Source: an uncultured Bacteroidales bacterium (lineage in GTDB: Bacteria; Bacteroidota; Bacteroidia; Bacteroidales; P3). From it: a DNA stretch of 36,016 nt. A program made the translations under genes and the position numbers. Positions 10,117-17,843 of the stretch are shown piece after piece (the stretch's first letter is position 1; every line of letters begins with the position of its first letter). Below the pieces are notes generated by a model, which saw only the letters and a program-made list of their open reading frames with translations, did no database searches and was not told the origin of the DNA. The stretch spans positions 1 to 36,016 of the forward strand of contig OMXC01000020.1 of the NCBI GenBank assembly GCA_900314925.1, in the 5' to 3' direction.

Positions 10117-10287
10117 AGCGAATAGCTGAAATCTGGTTTTCTGAAAACTTCGACACTTTTTAGATGTTCTCCAGACCCAAGCGACGGCTTTCACGTTTCG
10201 GCGTGGACTTGTACGTTGTAATTGGAGAACATAGGTAGTCGAAGACCTCAGAAAACCGATGAAGACATAAAGGTTCCACGCTCTTTT
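10117..10287 (+). ncRNA. Structured rod-like RNA, probably 6S-like (Bacteroidales-1 type)
   Basis: Three nested perfect helices form one long rod: 10135-10144 with 10248-10257 (10 bp), 10148-10154 with 10238-10244 (7 bp), and 10164-10172 with 10224-10232 (9 bp). A terminal hairpin (CACG 10192-10195 with CGTG 10202-10205) caps it, inside a weakly paired middle. A long irregular rod with an open middle is the hallmark of 6S RNA, which binds the RNA polymerase holoenzyme. From memory, the Bacteroidales-1 RNA motif also starts at a Bacteroidota promoter and ends at a terminator, and a 6S relation has been suggested; I could not check this. Outer GCG/CGC pairing and a T6 run (10283-10288) suggest the 3' end. 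The 5' end is uncertain, since the promoter predicts about 85 nt more upstream. SRP RNA, tmRNA and RNase P RNA signatures are absent. Confidence 0.65.
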
Positions 10288-10373
10288 TTATGTGCATTCT
10301 CCAACGGAACTACTATAACATTATACTTCAACCCAAAACCGACGTGCCAATGGTATATAATAGGCAGAAAAAA

Positions 10374-11864
10374 ATGAAAAGAACCATATTTTTGTTAGTG
10401 ATAGCATGCATTGTTTCTTTGTTGGCATTTGAGGGATGCAAAAAAGAGAAACAGATGTATACTATTACTGTAGCCTCAAACATCTCTTCATGTTCCGTTA
10501 GCGGCGGCGGAACTTTTGAGGATGGTACAACAACAACCATTACGGCCATTCCCGCAGATGGATATACTTTTGTAAAATGGAACGACGAGATCACTACTAA
10601 TCCAAGAACAATTACCGTAACAGGAAATGCTGCATACATTGCGATGTTTGAAGAAACAGGCAATGGTGGTGGCAATGGTGGTGGAAGCAGTTCCATACCA
10701 ACTCCCACAGGAGTCACTGCCTCTATAGAAACCGAAAATGGGACAGATTATATATTAATTGAGTGGAACAGCGTATCGTCTGCTGTCCAATACAAAGTTT
10801 ATTACAGCACATCAAGCAGTGGCTCCTACGAATACTTAGGATACACTACACAGAATTATGGATACATTGTGGCCTCAAATACATACAATTACTTTAAGGT
10901 TTCTGCTGTTGATGCAGATGGTAATGAAAGCGGGCTCAGTTCTTATGCATACTGTTACTACTCCGGTAACGGCGGTGGTGGCGGCGGTGGCGGAGTATCT
11001 GTCCCCAATGCGCCGACCGGTGTTACCGCATCAAATGTAGGAAGTTCTTCATCACCACAAATCAAAATATCCTGGTCCTCTGTTTCCAACGCAACGGGAT
11101 ATAAGGTATATAGAAGCTCCTCTGCAAGTGGCACGTATTCACAAATTGGTTCAGAAACATCCAATACATATCTGTATGATTATTCTCCAATGTCTGGATA
11201 CAATTACTATAAAGTCAAAGCCGTAAACAGTGCAGGTGAGAGCTCTTACAGTTCTTATACTTATTACAACAACAATGGTGGCGGCGGTGGAGGCACGTCA
11301 TATTCACCCTGTCCACCAACAATAAGTGTAAGCGGAACCTCATCACAGTCTGTTACATGGACAATTTCAACAAGTACAGGTTGCGGAACGCCCACTTCCT
11401 ATGAAGTCTATCATTACAATCCATGTTCAGAAGAATGGGATTTAATGACAACAACAACTTCAAGATCATATTCTTGTCCTTCGTCTGCCGTACATCCCGG
11501 TATTAACAAGTATACCGTTAAAGCCATTAATAGTCAAGGAAGTGCATATAATACAGCAACAAGTCAGTCTGTGCCATTGGCAAAACCCTCATCATTTTCT
11601 GTTCAAAAATTAGGGAATGACGGAATAAAATTCACATGGGCCTCTGTTGCCAAAGCCACAGGATACCAAATCTTCATGAGTTCAACAGCAAATGGTACAT
11701 ACACAATATATCAAGACTTGAACAACTATACTGGAACCGAGCAAATATGCAGCTTTCCTGGCACATCGGGGACTACATATTACTTTAAAATCAAAGCCGT
11801 CTTTTATTGCGGATATATCAACGAATACAGTGATTTGACCACTTACAAAAGTGTGACATTCTAA
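10374..11864 (+). CDS. Lipoprotein with InlB-type repeat and fibronectin type III domains
   Basis: A surface or outer-membrane lipoprotein of about 496 residues. The ATG at 10374 gives a signal peptide (MKRTIFLLVIACIVSLLAFEGC) with the lipid-carrying Cys at residue 22; in-frame starts upstream would spoil it and lie at the end of the RNA. An InlB-like repeat comes first (TITVASNISSCSVSGGGTF ... YTFVKWNDE ... YIAMFEE, residues about 30-95). Three or four fibronectin III-like domains follow, seen in repeated SVSNATGYKVYRSSSASGTY-like and YYFKIKAV-like strands. Poly-Gly linkers near residues 100, 200 and 305 separate domains. No catalytic domain is visible, so an adhesive or scaffold role is inference. 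The gene is AT-rich with codon choice unlike the flanking GC-rich genes and lies inside the glyQS duplication, suggesting acquisition by transfer. Confidence 0.85.
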   Translation: MKRTIFLLVIACIVSLLAFEGCKKEKQMYTITVASNISSCSVSGGGTFEDGTTTTITAIPADGYTFVKWNDEITTNPRTITVTGNAAYIAMFEETGNGGGNGGGSSSIPTPTGVTASIETENGTDYILIEWNSVSSAVQYKVYYSTSSSGSYEYLGYTTQNYGYIVASNTYNYFKVSAVDADGNESGLSSYAYCYYSGNGGGGGGGGVSVPNAPTGVTASNVGSSSSPQIKISWSSVSNATGYKVYRSSSASGTYSQIGSETSNTYLYDYSPMSGYNYYKVKAVNSAGESSYSSYTYYNNNGGGGGGTSYSPCPPTISVSGTSSQSVTWTISTSTGCGTPTSYEVYHYNPCSEEWDLMTTTTSRSYSCPSSAVHPGINKYTVKAINSQGSAYNTATSQSVPLAKPSSFSVQKLGNDGIKFTWASVAKATGYQIFMSSTANGTYTIYQDLNNYTGTEQICSFPGTSGTTYYFKIKAVFYCGYINEYSDLTTYKSVTF

Positions 11865-11895
11865 CACATTTTTATTAATTACCATGGCTTTCTCT

Positions 11896-11934
11896 AAACA
11901 GACCGTCTCATAGATAGACGGTCTGTTTTTTTTT
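11896..11934 (+). terminator. Rho-independent terminator after the lipoprotein gene
   Basis: CAGACCGTCT (11899-11908) pairs perfectly with AGACGGTCTG (11916-11925) across a 7-nt loop. A run of nine T follows, with three upstream A residues extending the stem. Confidence 0.95.
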
Positions 11935-11957
11935 CATTCATAACGAGAGACAATACG

Positions 11958-12305
11958 TCATCCGGGGTCATGTAGTGTTTTGATTGATATGCGGGCGATG
12001 TCGAGAGAGTAGAAGGCCATCTGCCCATCGCGGATGATGCTGTCCTTCACGGCGGGCTCTGTTGAAGTCAAGCGTCAACATATCATTGCAACCATATACA
12101 TCCATGAATGTGTCGAGCAGCACCGGCACGATGCTATCCGCCGTAATGGCGGAATTCTACTATCTAAGGTTGATAACACGGCTCTTCACCGAACTGACAT
12201 CGTACTTTTGTAGCTTGGCGGGCTTGGACTTTAGGTAGAACTGTAGGTTCTCCATGTGCCTTTTATCAGTATGGTGCCGTGGTACAGGTCTTGATATTTC
12301 CAAGT
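11958..12305 (-). pseudogene. Decayed lipoate-protein ligase-like fragment
   Basis: Read on the minus strand, this stretch encodes protein only across frameshifts and stops. The first part (about 12305 down to 12165) gives DLYHGTILIKG, then after a frameshift ENLQFYLKSKPAKLQKYDV and SSVKSRVINL. This order matches the lipoate-protein ligase A signature (HGTLL ... K ... SVRSRVxNL). Two stop codons follow directly. The rest (VPVLLDTFMDVYG; after another frameshift DGQMAFYSLDIARISIKTL) still looks coding, but I cannot assign it to LplA, so the remnant may be chimeric. There is no N-terminal catalytic half and no usable start. It lies against the distal copy of the glyQS repeat, so it probably arrived with, or was broken by, the insertion event. 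Confidence 0.55.
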
Positions 12306-12321
12306 TCGCCACCTAAACTAA

Positions 12322-12393
12322 CACCGCGACACCATGCAGCAGGAGCGCGTCAGCATCGAGCAGCTGCCTGCATACCTCAAGGCAAAGCTCTGA
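12322..12393 (+). pseudogene. Duplicated 3' end of glyQS (distal direct repeat)
   Basis: Positions 12322-12383 are identical to 9838-9899. The next bases finish the same peptide (KAKL) with different codons and a TGA stop. Only the last 23 codons exist, with no start, so it is a gene-end fragment. Because it sits next to the strong terminator at 12422, this is probably the ancestral glyQS terminus and the copy at 9909 is the newly joined end. Confidence 0.9.
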
Positions 12394-12421
12394 CCGCTAT
12401 ACATCAGAAATTACAATAAAA

Positions 12422-12450
12422 GAGAGGGCGCTCGCGGTGAGCGCCCTCTC
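12422..12450. terminator. Bidirectional terminator between glyQS-end and oadB
   Basis: GAGAGGGCGCTC (12422-12433) pairs perfectly with GAGCGCCCTCTC (12439-12450) over a 5-nt loop. TTGTTTGT follows on the + side and TTTTATTGTAA on the - side. It would end the minus-strand decarboxylase operon and also plus-strand reading from glyQS. Confidence 0.9.
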
Positions 12451-12470
12451 TTGTTTGTATCTGCAACGGT

Positions 12471-13640
12471 TTAGTGCAGGAAAGCCAGCAGAATACCGGC
12501 TGCGACGGCAGAGCCTACGACACCGGCCACATTGGGACCCATGGCGTGCTGCAGCAGGTAGTTGGTCTTGTCGTACTCGAGGCCCACATTGTTGGACACG
12601 CGGGCGGCATCGGGAACGGCGCTGACACCGGAGTTGCCGATGAGGGGGTTGATCTTGTTGCCTTCCTTGAGGAAGAGGTTCATGATCTTCACGAAGAGAA
12701 CGCCGCAGAAGGTGGCGACGATGAAGCTGCCGGCACCGAGGCCGAAGATCATCACCGACTTGCCGGTGAGGAACACCGATGCCTGGGTGGAGGCACCGAC
12801 GGTGATGCCGATGAGCAGCGTGCAGATGTTGACGACGGCGTTGGAGGCCACATCGGAGAGGCGCTTGGTGACCCCGCACTCTTTGAGCAGGTTACCGAAG
12901 AAGAGCATACCCAGCAGAGGCAGGCCGCTCGGCACGATGAAGGCGCAGAAGAGCAGGCCGATGATGGGGAAGGAGATCTTCTCCAGTTTGGAGACCTGGC
13001 GAGGCGGTTTCATGCGGATGGTGCGCTCTTTGGAGGTGGTCAACAGACGCATGATGGGCGGCTGGATGACGGGCACGAGGGCCATGTAGGAGTAGGCCGA
13101 CACGGCGATGGCACCCATCAGGTCAGGAGCCAGCTGCGAAGAGATGAAGATGGCCGTGGGACCGTCGGCACCACCGATGATGCCGATGGCACCAGCTTCG
13201 TTGGGCATGAAGCCCAGAGCCAGAGCACCCATATAGGCTGCGAAAATACCCACCTGTGCGGCGGCGCCGATAAGCATCAGCTTGGGGTTGGAGAGCAACG
13301 CCGAGAAGTCGGTCATTGCTCCTATACCAAGGAAGATCAGCGGTGGGTACCAGCCGTTTTGCACGCCGTGGTAGAGGATGTTCAACACAGAGCCTTGCTC
13401 GTAGATGCCTATCTTCAGTCCGGGATAGAACGGTATATTGCCGATGAGCATACCAAATCCGATAGGGACAAGGAGCAGCGGTTCAAACTCATACTTGATG
13501 CCAAGGAATATGAACACCAAGCCTATAACAATCATTGCTATGTGACCCCATGTCACGTTGGCGAAGCCGGTGTATTCGAGGAACTGTACCAGCTGCGTCG
13601 ACATGAAATCCATGAAGCCACCTGTTGCTAAACTAATCAT
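12471..13640 (-). CDS. Na+-translocating decarboxylase beta subunit (OadB/MmdB/GcdB family)
   Basis: A 389-residue inner-membrane ion pump that couples decarboxylation of carboxybiotin to Na+ export. The protein is almost all membrane helices. Family motifs include FIFLGIKYEFEPLLLVPIGF and GIGAMTDFSALLSNP near the N-terminal third, GADGPTAIFISSQLAPDL, and NLLKECGVTKRLSDVA followed by LLIGITVGA. The length is typical. With the biotin carrier, OadG and the carboxyltransferase in the same operon, it most likely works on methylmalonyl-CoA. It is the last gene of the operon and is followed by the terminator at 12422. The start at 13640 lies 12 bp after the biotin-carrier stop; an internal Met at residue 10 is possible. 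Confidence 0.93.
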   Translation of the reverse strand: MISLATGGFMDFMSTQLVQFLEYTGFANVTWGHIAMIVIGLVFIFLGIKYEFEPLLLVPIGFGMLIGNIPFYPGLKIGIYEQGSVLNILYHGVQNGWYPPLIFLGIGAMTDFSALLSNPKLMLIGAAAQVGIFAAYMGALALGFMPNEAGAIGIIGGADGPTAIFISSQLAPDLMGAIAVSAYSYMALVPVIQPPIMRLLTTSKERTIRMKPPRQVSKLEKISFPIIGLLFCAFIVPSGLPLLGMLFFGNLLKECGVTKRLSDVASNAVVNICTLLIGITVGASTQASVFLTGKSVMIFGLGAGSFIVATFCGVLFVKIMNLFLKEGNKINPLIGNSGVSAVPDAARVSNNVGLEYDKTNYLLQHAMGPNVAGVVGSAVAAGILLAFLH

Positions 13641-13652
13641 TTTCTACAGGTT

Positions 13653-14087
13653 TTATCCGATAACAACTAAGACATCGCCTTCGAGGACACTGTCGCCCTT
13701 GCGGACTTTCACTTCTTTGACAGTACCGGCAGTATCGGCCTCGATGTTGTTTTCCATCTTCATGGCCTCGAGCAGGACTACGGTCTGACCTTCCTTGACG
13801 GTGTCGCCGACATTGACGAACACGTCGAGGATAGTGCCGGGCAGCGGGGTGGTCACCTTGTTGCCTGCGGCGGGAGCGTTGCCTTTTTGTACGCTTCCGC
13901 TGGCGGCAGGAGCTATCTGTGAAGCGGCTGCGGGGCGTGCCATCGGTTTGCGCTGCTGTTTGATTTCCTGGTCGACGGTGACGACGTAGCTAGTGCCGTT
14001 GACGTCGAGTTTTATCTCCTGGCCTTCTACCTCGTTGATGTCAACGTTGTATTCATTGCCGTTTATCTTGAGCTTGTAATTCTTCAT
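13653..14087 (-). CDS. Biotin carboxyl carrier subunit of the decarboxylase
   Basis: This 144-residue carrier shuttles CO2 on biotin from the carboxyltransferase to the membrane pump. The N-terminal part (residues 1-45) is a small beta domain (MKNYKLKINGNEYNVDINEV). A Pro/Ala-rich flexible linker follows (about 46-76), then the biotinyl domain, whose EAMKMEN motif contains the biotinylated lysine, K110. The lone biotinyl domain with a Pro/Ala linker is the MmdC/GcdC arrangement. It lies 3 bp after the oadG-like gene and 12 bp before the beta subunit, so the genes form one operon. Confidence 0.93.
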   Translation of the reverse strand: MKNYKLKINGNEYNVDINEVEGQEIKLDVNGTSYVVTVDQEIKQQRKPMARPAAASQIAPAASGSVQKGNAPAAGNKVTTPLPGTILDVFVNVGDTVKEGQTVVLLEAMKMENNIEADTAGTVKEVKVRKGDSVLEGDVLVVIG

Positions 14088-14090
14088 AGC

Positions 14091-15068
14091 TTATCTTCTA
14101 TTATTAAAGTATTGATTCATATTGTAGTATTTGGCGTTCCACGGAGTCCACTCGCGCTCCACCTTCTGTATGGTGATGACGGTGTCCTCTTCGTCGTGCA
14201 GCTCGTCGTTGTACAGATGTATGGCGGCGGCGATGGCGGCGTAAAACTCTTCGTCGGCGGCGCTACCTTCGGAGACGGGCTTGATGGCGGGAGCTTTCTT
14301 GCCCTTGTTCTTGCTCTTCTCTTCGGAGCGGGCTATCAGTCGGCCCGAACCGCTGATGAGGAGGGCGATGCAGATGAGGGCGATGAACACGACGGAGACG
14401 GCGACAGCTGTGAGGCCGATGCCGATGGGGTCGCTCTGTTTGATTTTCTCGGCCTGCTTGGCCACGCGGTAGTGGCGGCTCAGTATCTCGCCGTTGGCGA
14501 ACTGCTCAAAGTCGAGACGGTGCAGCGGCAGGATGTTGATGTCGTAGCCATAGGGGTTGCTACCCACGACTGTGAGGGCACCGCCGTCGCGACGCATGGC
14601 GTACATAGGGCTCTGGAAAGAGCGGCGGGCGATTTCCTTGAGGTTTTTGTCGAGGATGGCGACGTAGGCGGTGTCGTTCACTGCCGAGGCGAGGATGATG
14701 ACATACTCACCCATGGCGCTGACGCTGACAGGGCGAAGGATGTTCTTGAGGTCGTGGCGTTTGTAGGTGTTGTCGGTCTTGAAGCTGGCCACGGTGTCCA
14801 TGGTTTCCACCGACACGAGGTGCACGCAGCACTCCACACTGTCAATGGCGACGAAGGCGCCCAGGTCTGGGGCGTAGCAGATTTTGACGCTGTTGAAGTC
14901 CATCGACGGTGTCAGCGAGTGCATGGGGCAACCGGCGTGCGGCGGTTCCTGCTTGGCCTGGCCGGCAGCCTGAGTGGCGCCTGCCACTGCATCGGCCGGC
15001 TGAGCCGTCGCTGCCAGCATCAGCATGCTGAACAGACCTGCCAATAGCATTTTATTAAATGTTTTCAT
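14091..15068 (-). CDS. OadG-family decarboxylase gamma subunit with long periplasmic extension
   Basis: A 325-residue membrane subunit that joins the decarboxylase parts. A cleavable signal peptide (MKTFNKMLLAGLFSMLMLAATAQ) starts it. About 195 residues of beta-rich sequence follow, with propeller-like repeats such as LGAFVAIDSVECCVHLV and EYVIILASAVNDTAYVAIL, before the one OadG membrane helix IGLTAVAVSVVFIALICIAL (about residues 219-240). A cytosolic tail with a Lys-rich linker, an EEFYAAIAAAIHLY helix and the end motif REWTPWNAKYYNMNQYF follows. Classical OadG is under 100 residues, so the outer domain is an addition found in Bacteroidota. The family call rests on the helix, tail and gene context; the role of the outer domain is unknown. 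Confidence 0.85.
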   Translation of the reverse strand: MKTFNKMLLAGLFSMLMLAATAQPADAVAGATQAAGQAKQEPPHAGCPMHSLTPSMDFNSVKICYAPDLGAFVAIDSVECCVHLVSVETMDTVASFKTDNTYKRHDLKNILRPVSVSAMGEYVIILASAVNDTAYVAILDKNLKEIARRSFQSPMYAMRRDGGALTVVGSNPYGYDINILPLHRLDFEQFANGEILSRHYRVAKQAEKIKQSDPIGIGLTAVAVSVVFIALICIALLISGSGRLIARSEEKSKNKGKKAPAIKPVSEGSAADEEFYAAIAAAIHLYNDELHDEEDTVITIQKVEREWTPWNAKYYNMNQYFNNRR

Positions 15069-15113
15069 TCTTTCTTTTCTGTTGGTTTTACATCAAAACA
15101 GATGAAGTTGATG

Positions 15114-15139
15114 TGGCCGGCGGCCTGGGCCGCCGGCCA
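15114..15139 (-). terminator. Strong intercistronic hairpin after the Cys-rich lipoprotein gene
   Basis: TGGCCGGCGG (15114-15123) and CCGCCGGCCA (15130-15139) form a perfect 10-bp GC stem with a CCTGGG loop; flanking GATG/CATC-like bases extend it. It lies between the Cys-rich lipoprotein gene and oadG on the minus strand. No proper T-run follows, so partial termination or protection of the upstream mRNA is more likely than full termination. Confidence 0.5.
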
Positions 15140-15149
15140 TCTCAACGTT

Positions 15150-15488
15150 TTACTGGGCTTTCTCGCACTTTTTCTCGCAAGCTTTCTGGCACTCCTGGCC
15201 TTCAGCTTTCTGGCATTTGTGCTCGCAAGCACCCTCGACGGCAGCACCCTCGACGGCGGCTTTGGCCTTGCAGCAGTTCTCGGTGCCGTGGTTGGGGCAG
15301 CCTTCGCACTTGGCGGCGGCGCACTCCTCACCGCACATGCAGGTGTCGGCGCAAGCCATGTCGCAGGTCTGCTCGGTCTGCTCGATGACGGTGGTGTCCT
15401 CGGTGGCCTCAGCGGCTTTGTTGTTGTTGCAGGCAACCATGGCGAACATAGCCACAGCGGCCATAGCGGTAAACAGAACTTTTTTCAT
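15150..15488 (-). CDS. Small cysteine-rich lipoprotein
   Basis: A 112-residue predicted lipoprotein. The signal peptide MKKVLFTAMAAVAMFAMVAC ends in a lipobox, with the acylated Cys at residue 20. The mature part has 14 more cysteines, at 42, 46, 50, 52, 56, 61, 64, 72, 73, 88, 92, 100, 104 and 108. Many are spaced Cx3C, and the tail repeats KxCxxx (KCQKAEGQECQKACEKKCEK). With many Lys and Glu and few hydrophobic residues, it looks like a metal-binding or disulfide-rich peptide rather than an enzyme; I recognise no named family. It sits between the carboxyltransferase gene (46 bp) and oadG in the decarboxylase operon. Its function is unknown; metal or thiol handling at the envelope is a guess. 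Confidence 0.85.
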   Translation of the reverse strand: MKKVLFTAMAAVAMFAMVACNNNKAAEATEDTTVIEQTEQTCDMACADTCMCGEECAAAKCEGCPNHGTENCCKAKAAVEGAAVEGACEHKCQKAEGQECQKACEKKCEKAQ

Positions 15489-15534
15489 TGTTTTGATGTT
15501 TTTTGGGTTATTAATAATGTTGATTGAATGAAAT

Positions 15535-17094
<1,560 letters not shown>

Positions 17095-17136
17095 AATCTA
17101 TTTTTGTTGAGAGGTTTATACGATGAAATGTTTTTT

Positions 17137-17544
17137 TTATTTGCAGCAGAATTCGGTGAGGACGCCGAGGGTGCTCTTGGGGTGCAGGAAGCCTATGTGG
17201 AGGCCTTCGGCGCCGGGGCGGCTCTGCTGGTCGATGAGGCGGACGCCTTTGTCCTTGGCCTCGTTGAGGGCCTTGTCGGTGTCTTCCATGGCGAAGGCGA
17301 TGTGGTGCATGCCGCCTTTGCCGCCGTTCTTCTCTATGAAGGACGCTATCGTGCTCTCGGGGCAGGTGGGCTCGAGGAGCTCTATCTTGACGTCGCCGCA
17401 GCGGAAGAAGGCTGTTTTGACTTTCTGGTCTTTGACTTCCTCGATGGCGTAGCACTTGAGGCCCATAATGTCTTCCCAGTAGCGGATGGCTTCGTCGAGG
17501 TTGGTGACGGCGATGCCGATGTGTTCAATGTGTGAAGGTGTCAT
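17137..17544 (-). CDS. mce: Methylmalonyl-CoA epimerase
   Basis: This 135-residue member of the glyoxalase/VOC superfamily interconverts (R)- and (S)-methylmalonyl-CoA, linking the B12-dependent mutase to the decarboxylase encoded just downstream. Visible features are HIEHIGIAVTNLDEAIRYWE (first metal-binding His in the first beta-alpha-beta unit), a middle Glu strand VKIELLEPTCPES, GGMHHIAFAMEDTD (second metal His), and a C-terminal LHIGFLHPKSTLGVLTEFC with the catalytic or metal Glu near the end. The length is normal. It is the first gene of the operon; a promoter lies 80-110 bp upstream. Confidence 0.95.
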   Translation of the reverse strand: MTPSHIEHIGIAVTNLDEAIRYWEDIMGLKCYAIEEVKDQKVKTAFFRCGDVKIELLEPTCPESTIASFIEKNGGKGGMHHIAFAMEDTDKALNEAKDKGVRLIDQQSRPGAEGLHIGFLHPKSTLGVLTEFCCK

Positions 17545-17622
17545 ATTTTACAATCTTTTATATTTATTATTAATATTTAATTCACAGGCCATTGCATGAA
17601 TAATGACCGTTGTATGAGATTG

Positions 17623-17656
17623 CAAATATACAAATTATTTTTGATATGGGGACAAA
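17623..17656 (-). promoter_or_regulatory. Promoter of the decarboxylase operon
   Basis: On the minus strand, TATATTTG (17630 to 17623) matches the -7 consensus and TTTG (17656 to 17653) serves as -33. The 22 bp spacing is slightly long. Start near 17617 gives a leader of about 75 nt for mce. Confidence 0.6.
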
Positions 17657-17689
17657 AATATTTGCAACGGCTGCATTGCCACGTCTCCC

Positions 17690-17832
17690 CTACGGCTTTT
17701 CTATGGCTTTCCTACGGCCTTGCTACGGCTTTTCTATGGCTTTTCTATGATTTTTCAATGGCCGTAAGTCAATGATTTCCAATGCCGCGGCCGAAGGGGG
17801 GCCGAGGAGGGTCCGAAGGGGGTCCGTAGGGG
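17690..17832. repeat. 11-bp phased repeat array (13 units)
   Basis: The 143 bp divide into exactly 13 consecutive 11-mers: CTACGGCTTTT, CTATGGCTTTC, CTACGGCCTTG, CTACGGCTTTT, CTATGGCTTTT, CTATGATTTTT, CAATGGCCGTA, two weaker units, then GGCCGAAGGGG, GGCCGAGGAGG, GTCCGAAGGGG and GTCCGTAGGGG. The first block carries the TACGG word and the last block its complement CCGAAG/CCGTAG. No reading frame explains it. A related array lies at 31000-31252. Confidence 0.85.
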
Positions 17833-17843
17833 CTCTATTCAAA

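Noticed and set aside
10117..10287. SRP RNA, tmRNA or RNase P RNA
   Set aside because: The GGAAG-type SRP tetraloop region, the tmRNA tRNA-like ends and the conserved RNase P core are all missing; the plain rod shape fits 6S better.
9900..12321. Complete integrative element with its own recombinase
   Set aside because: No integrase, transposase or terminal inverted repeat was found; only the direct repeat and cargo-like genes are visible.
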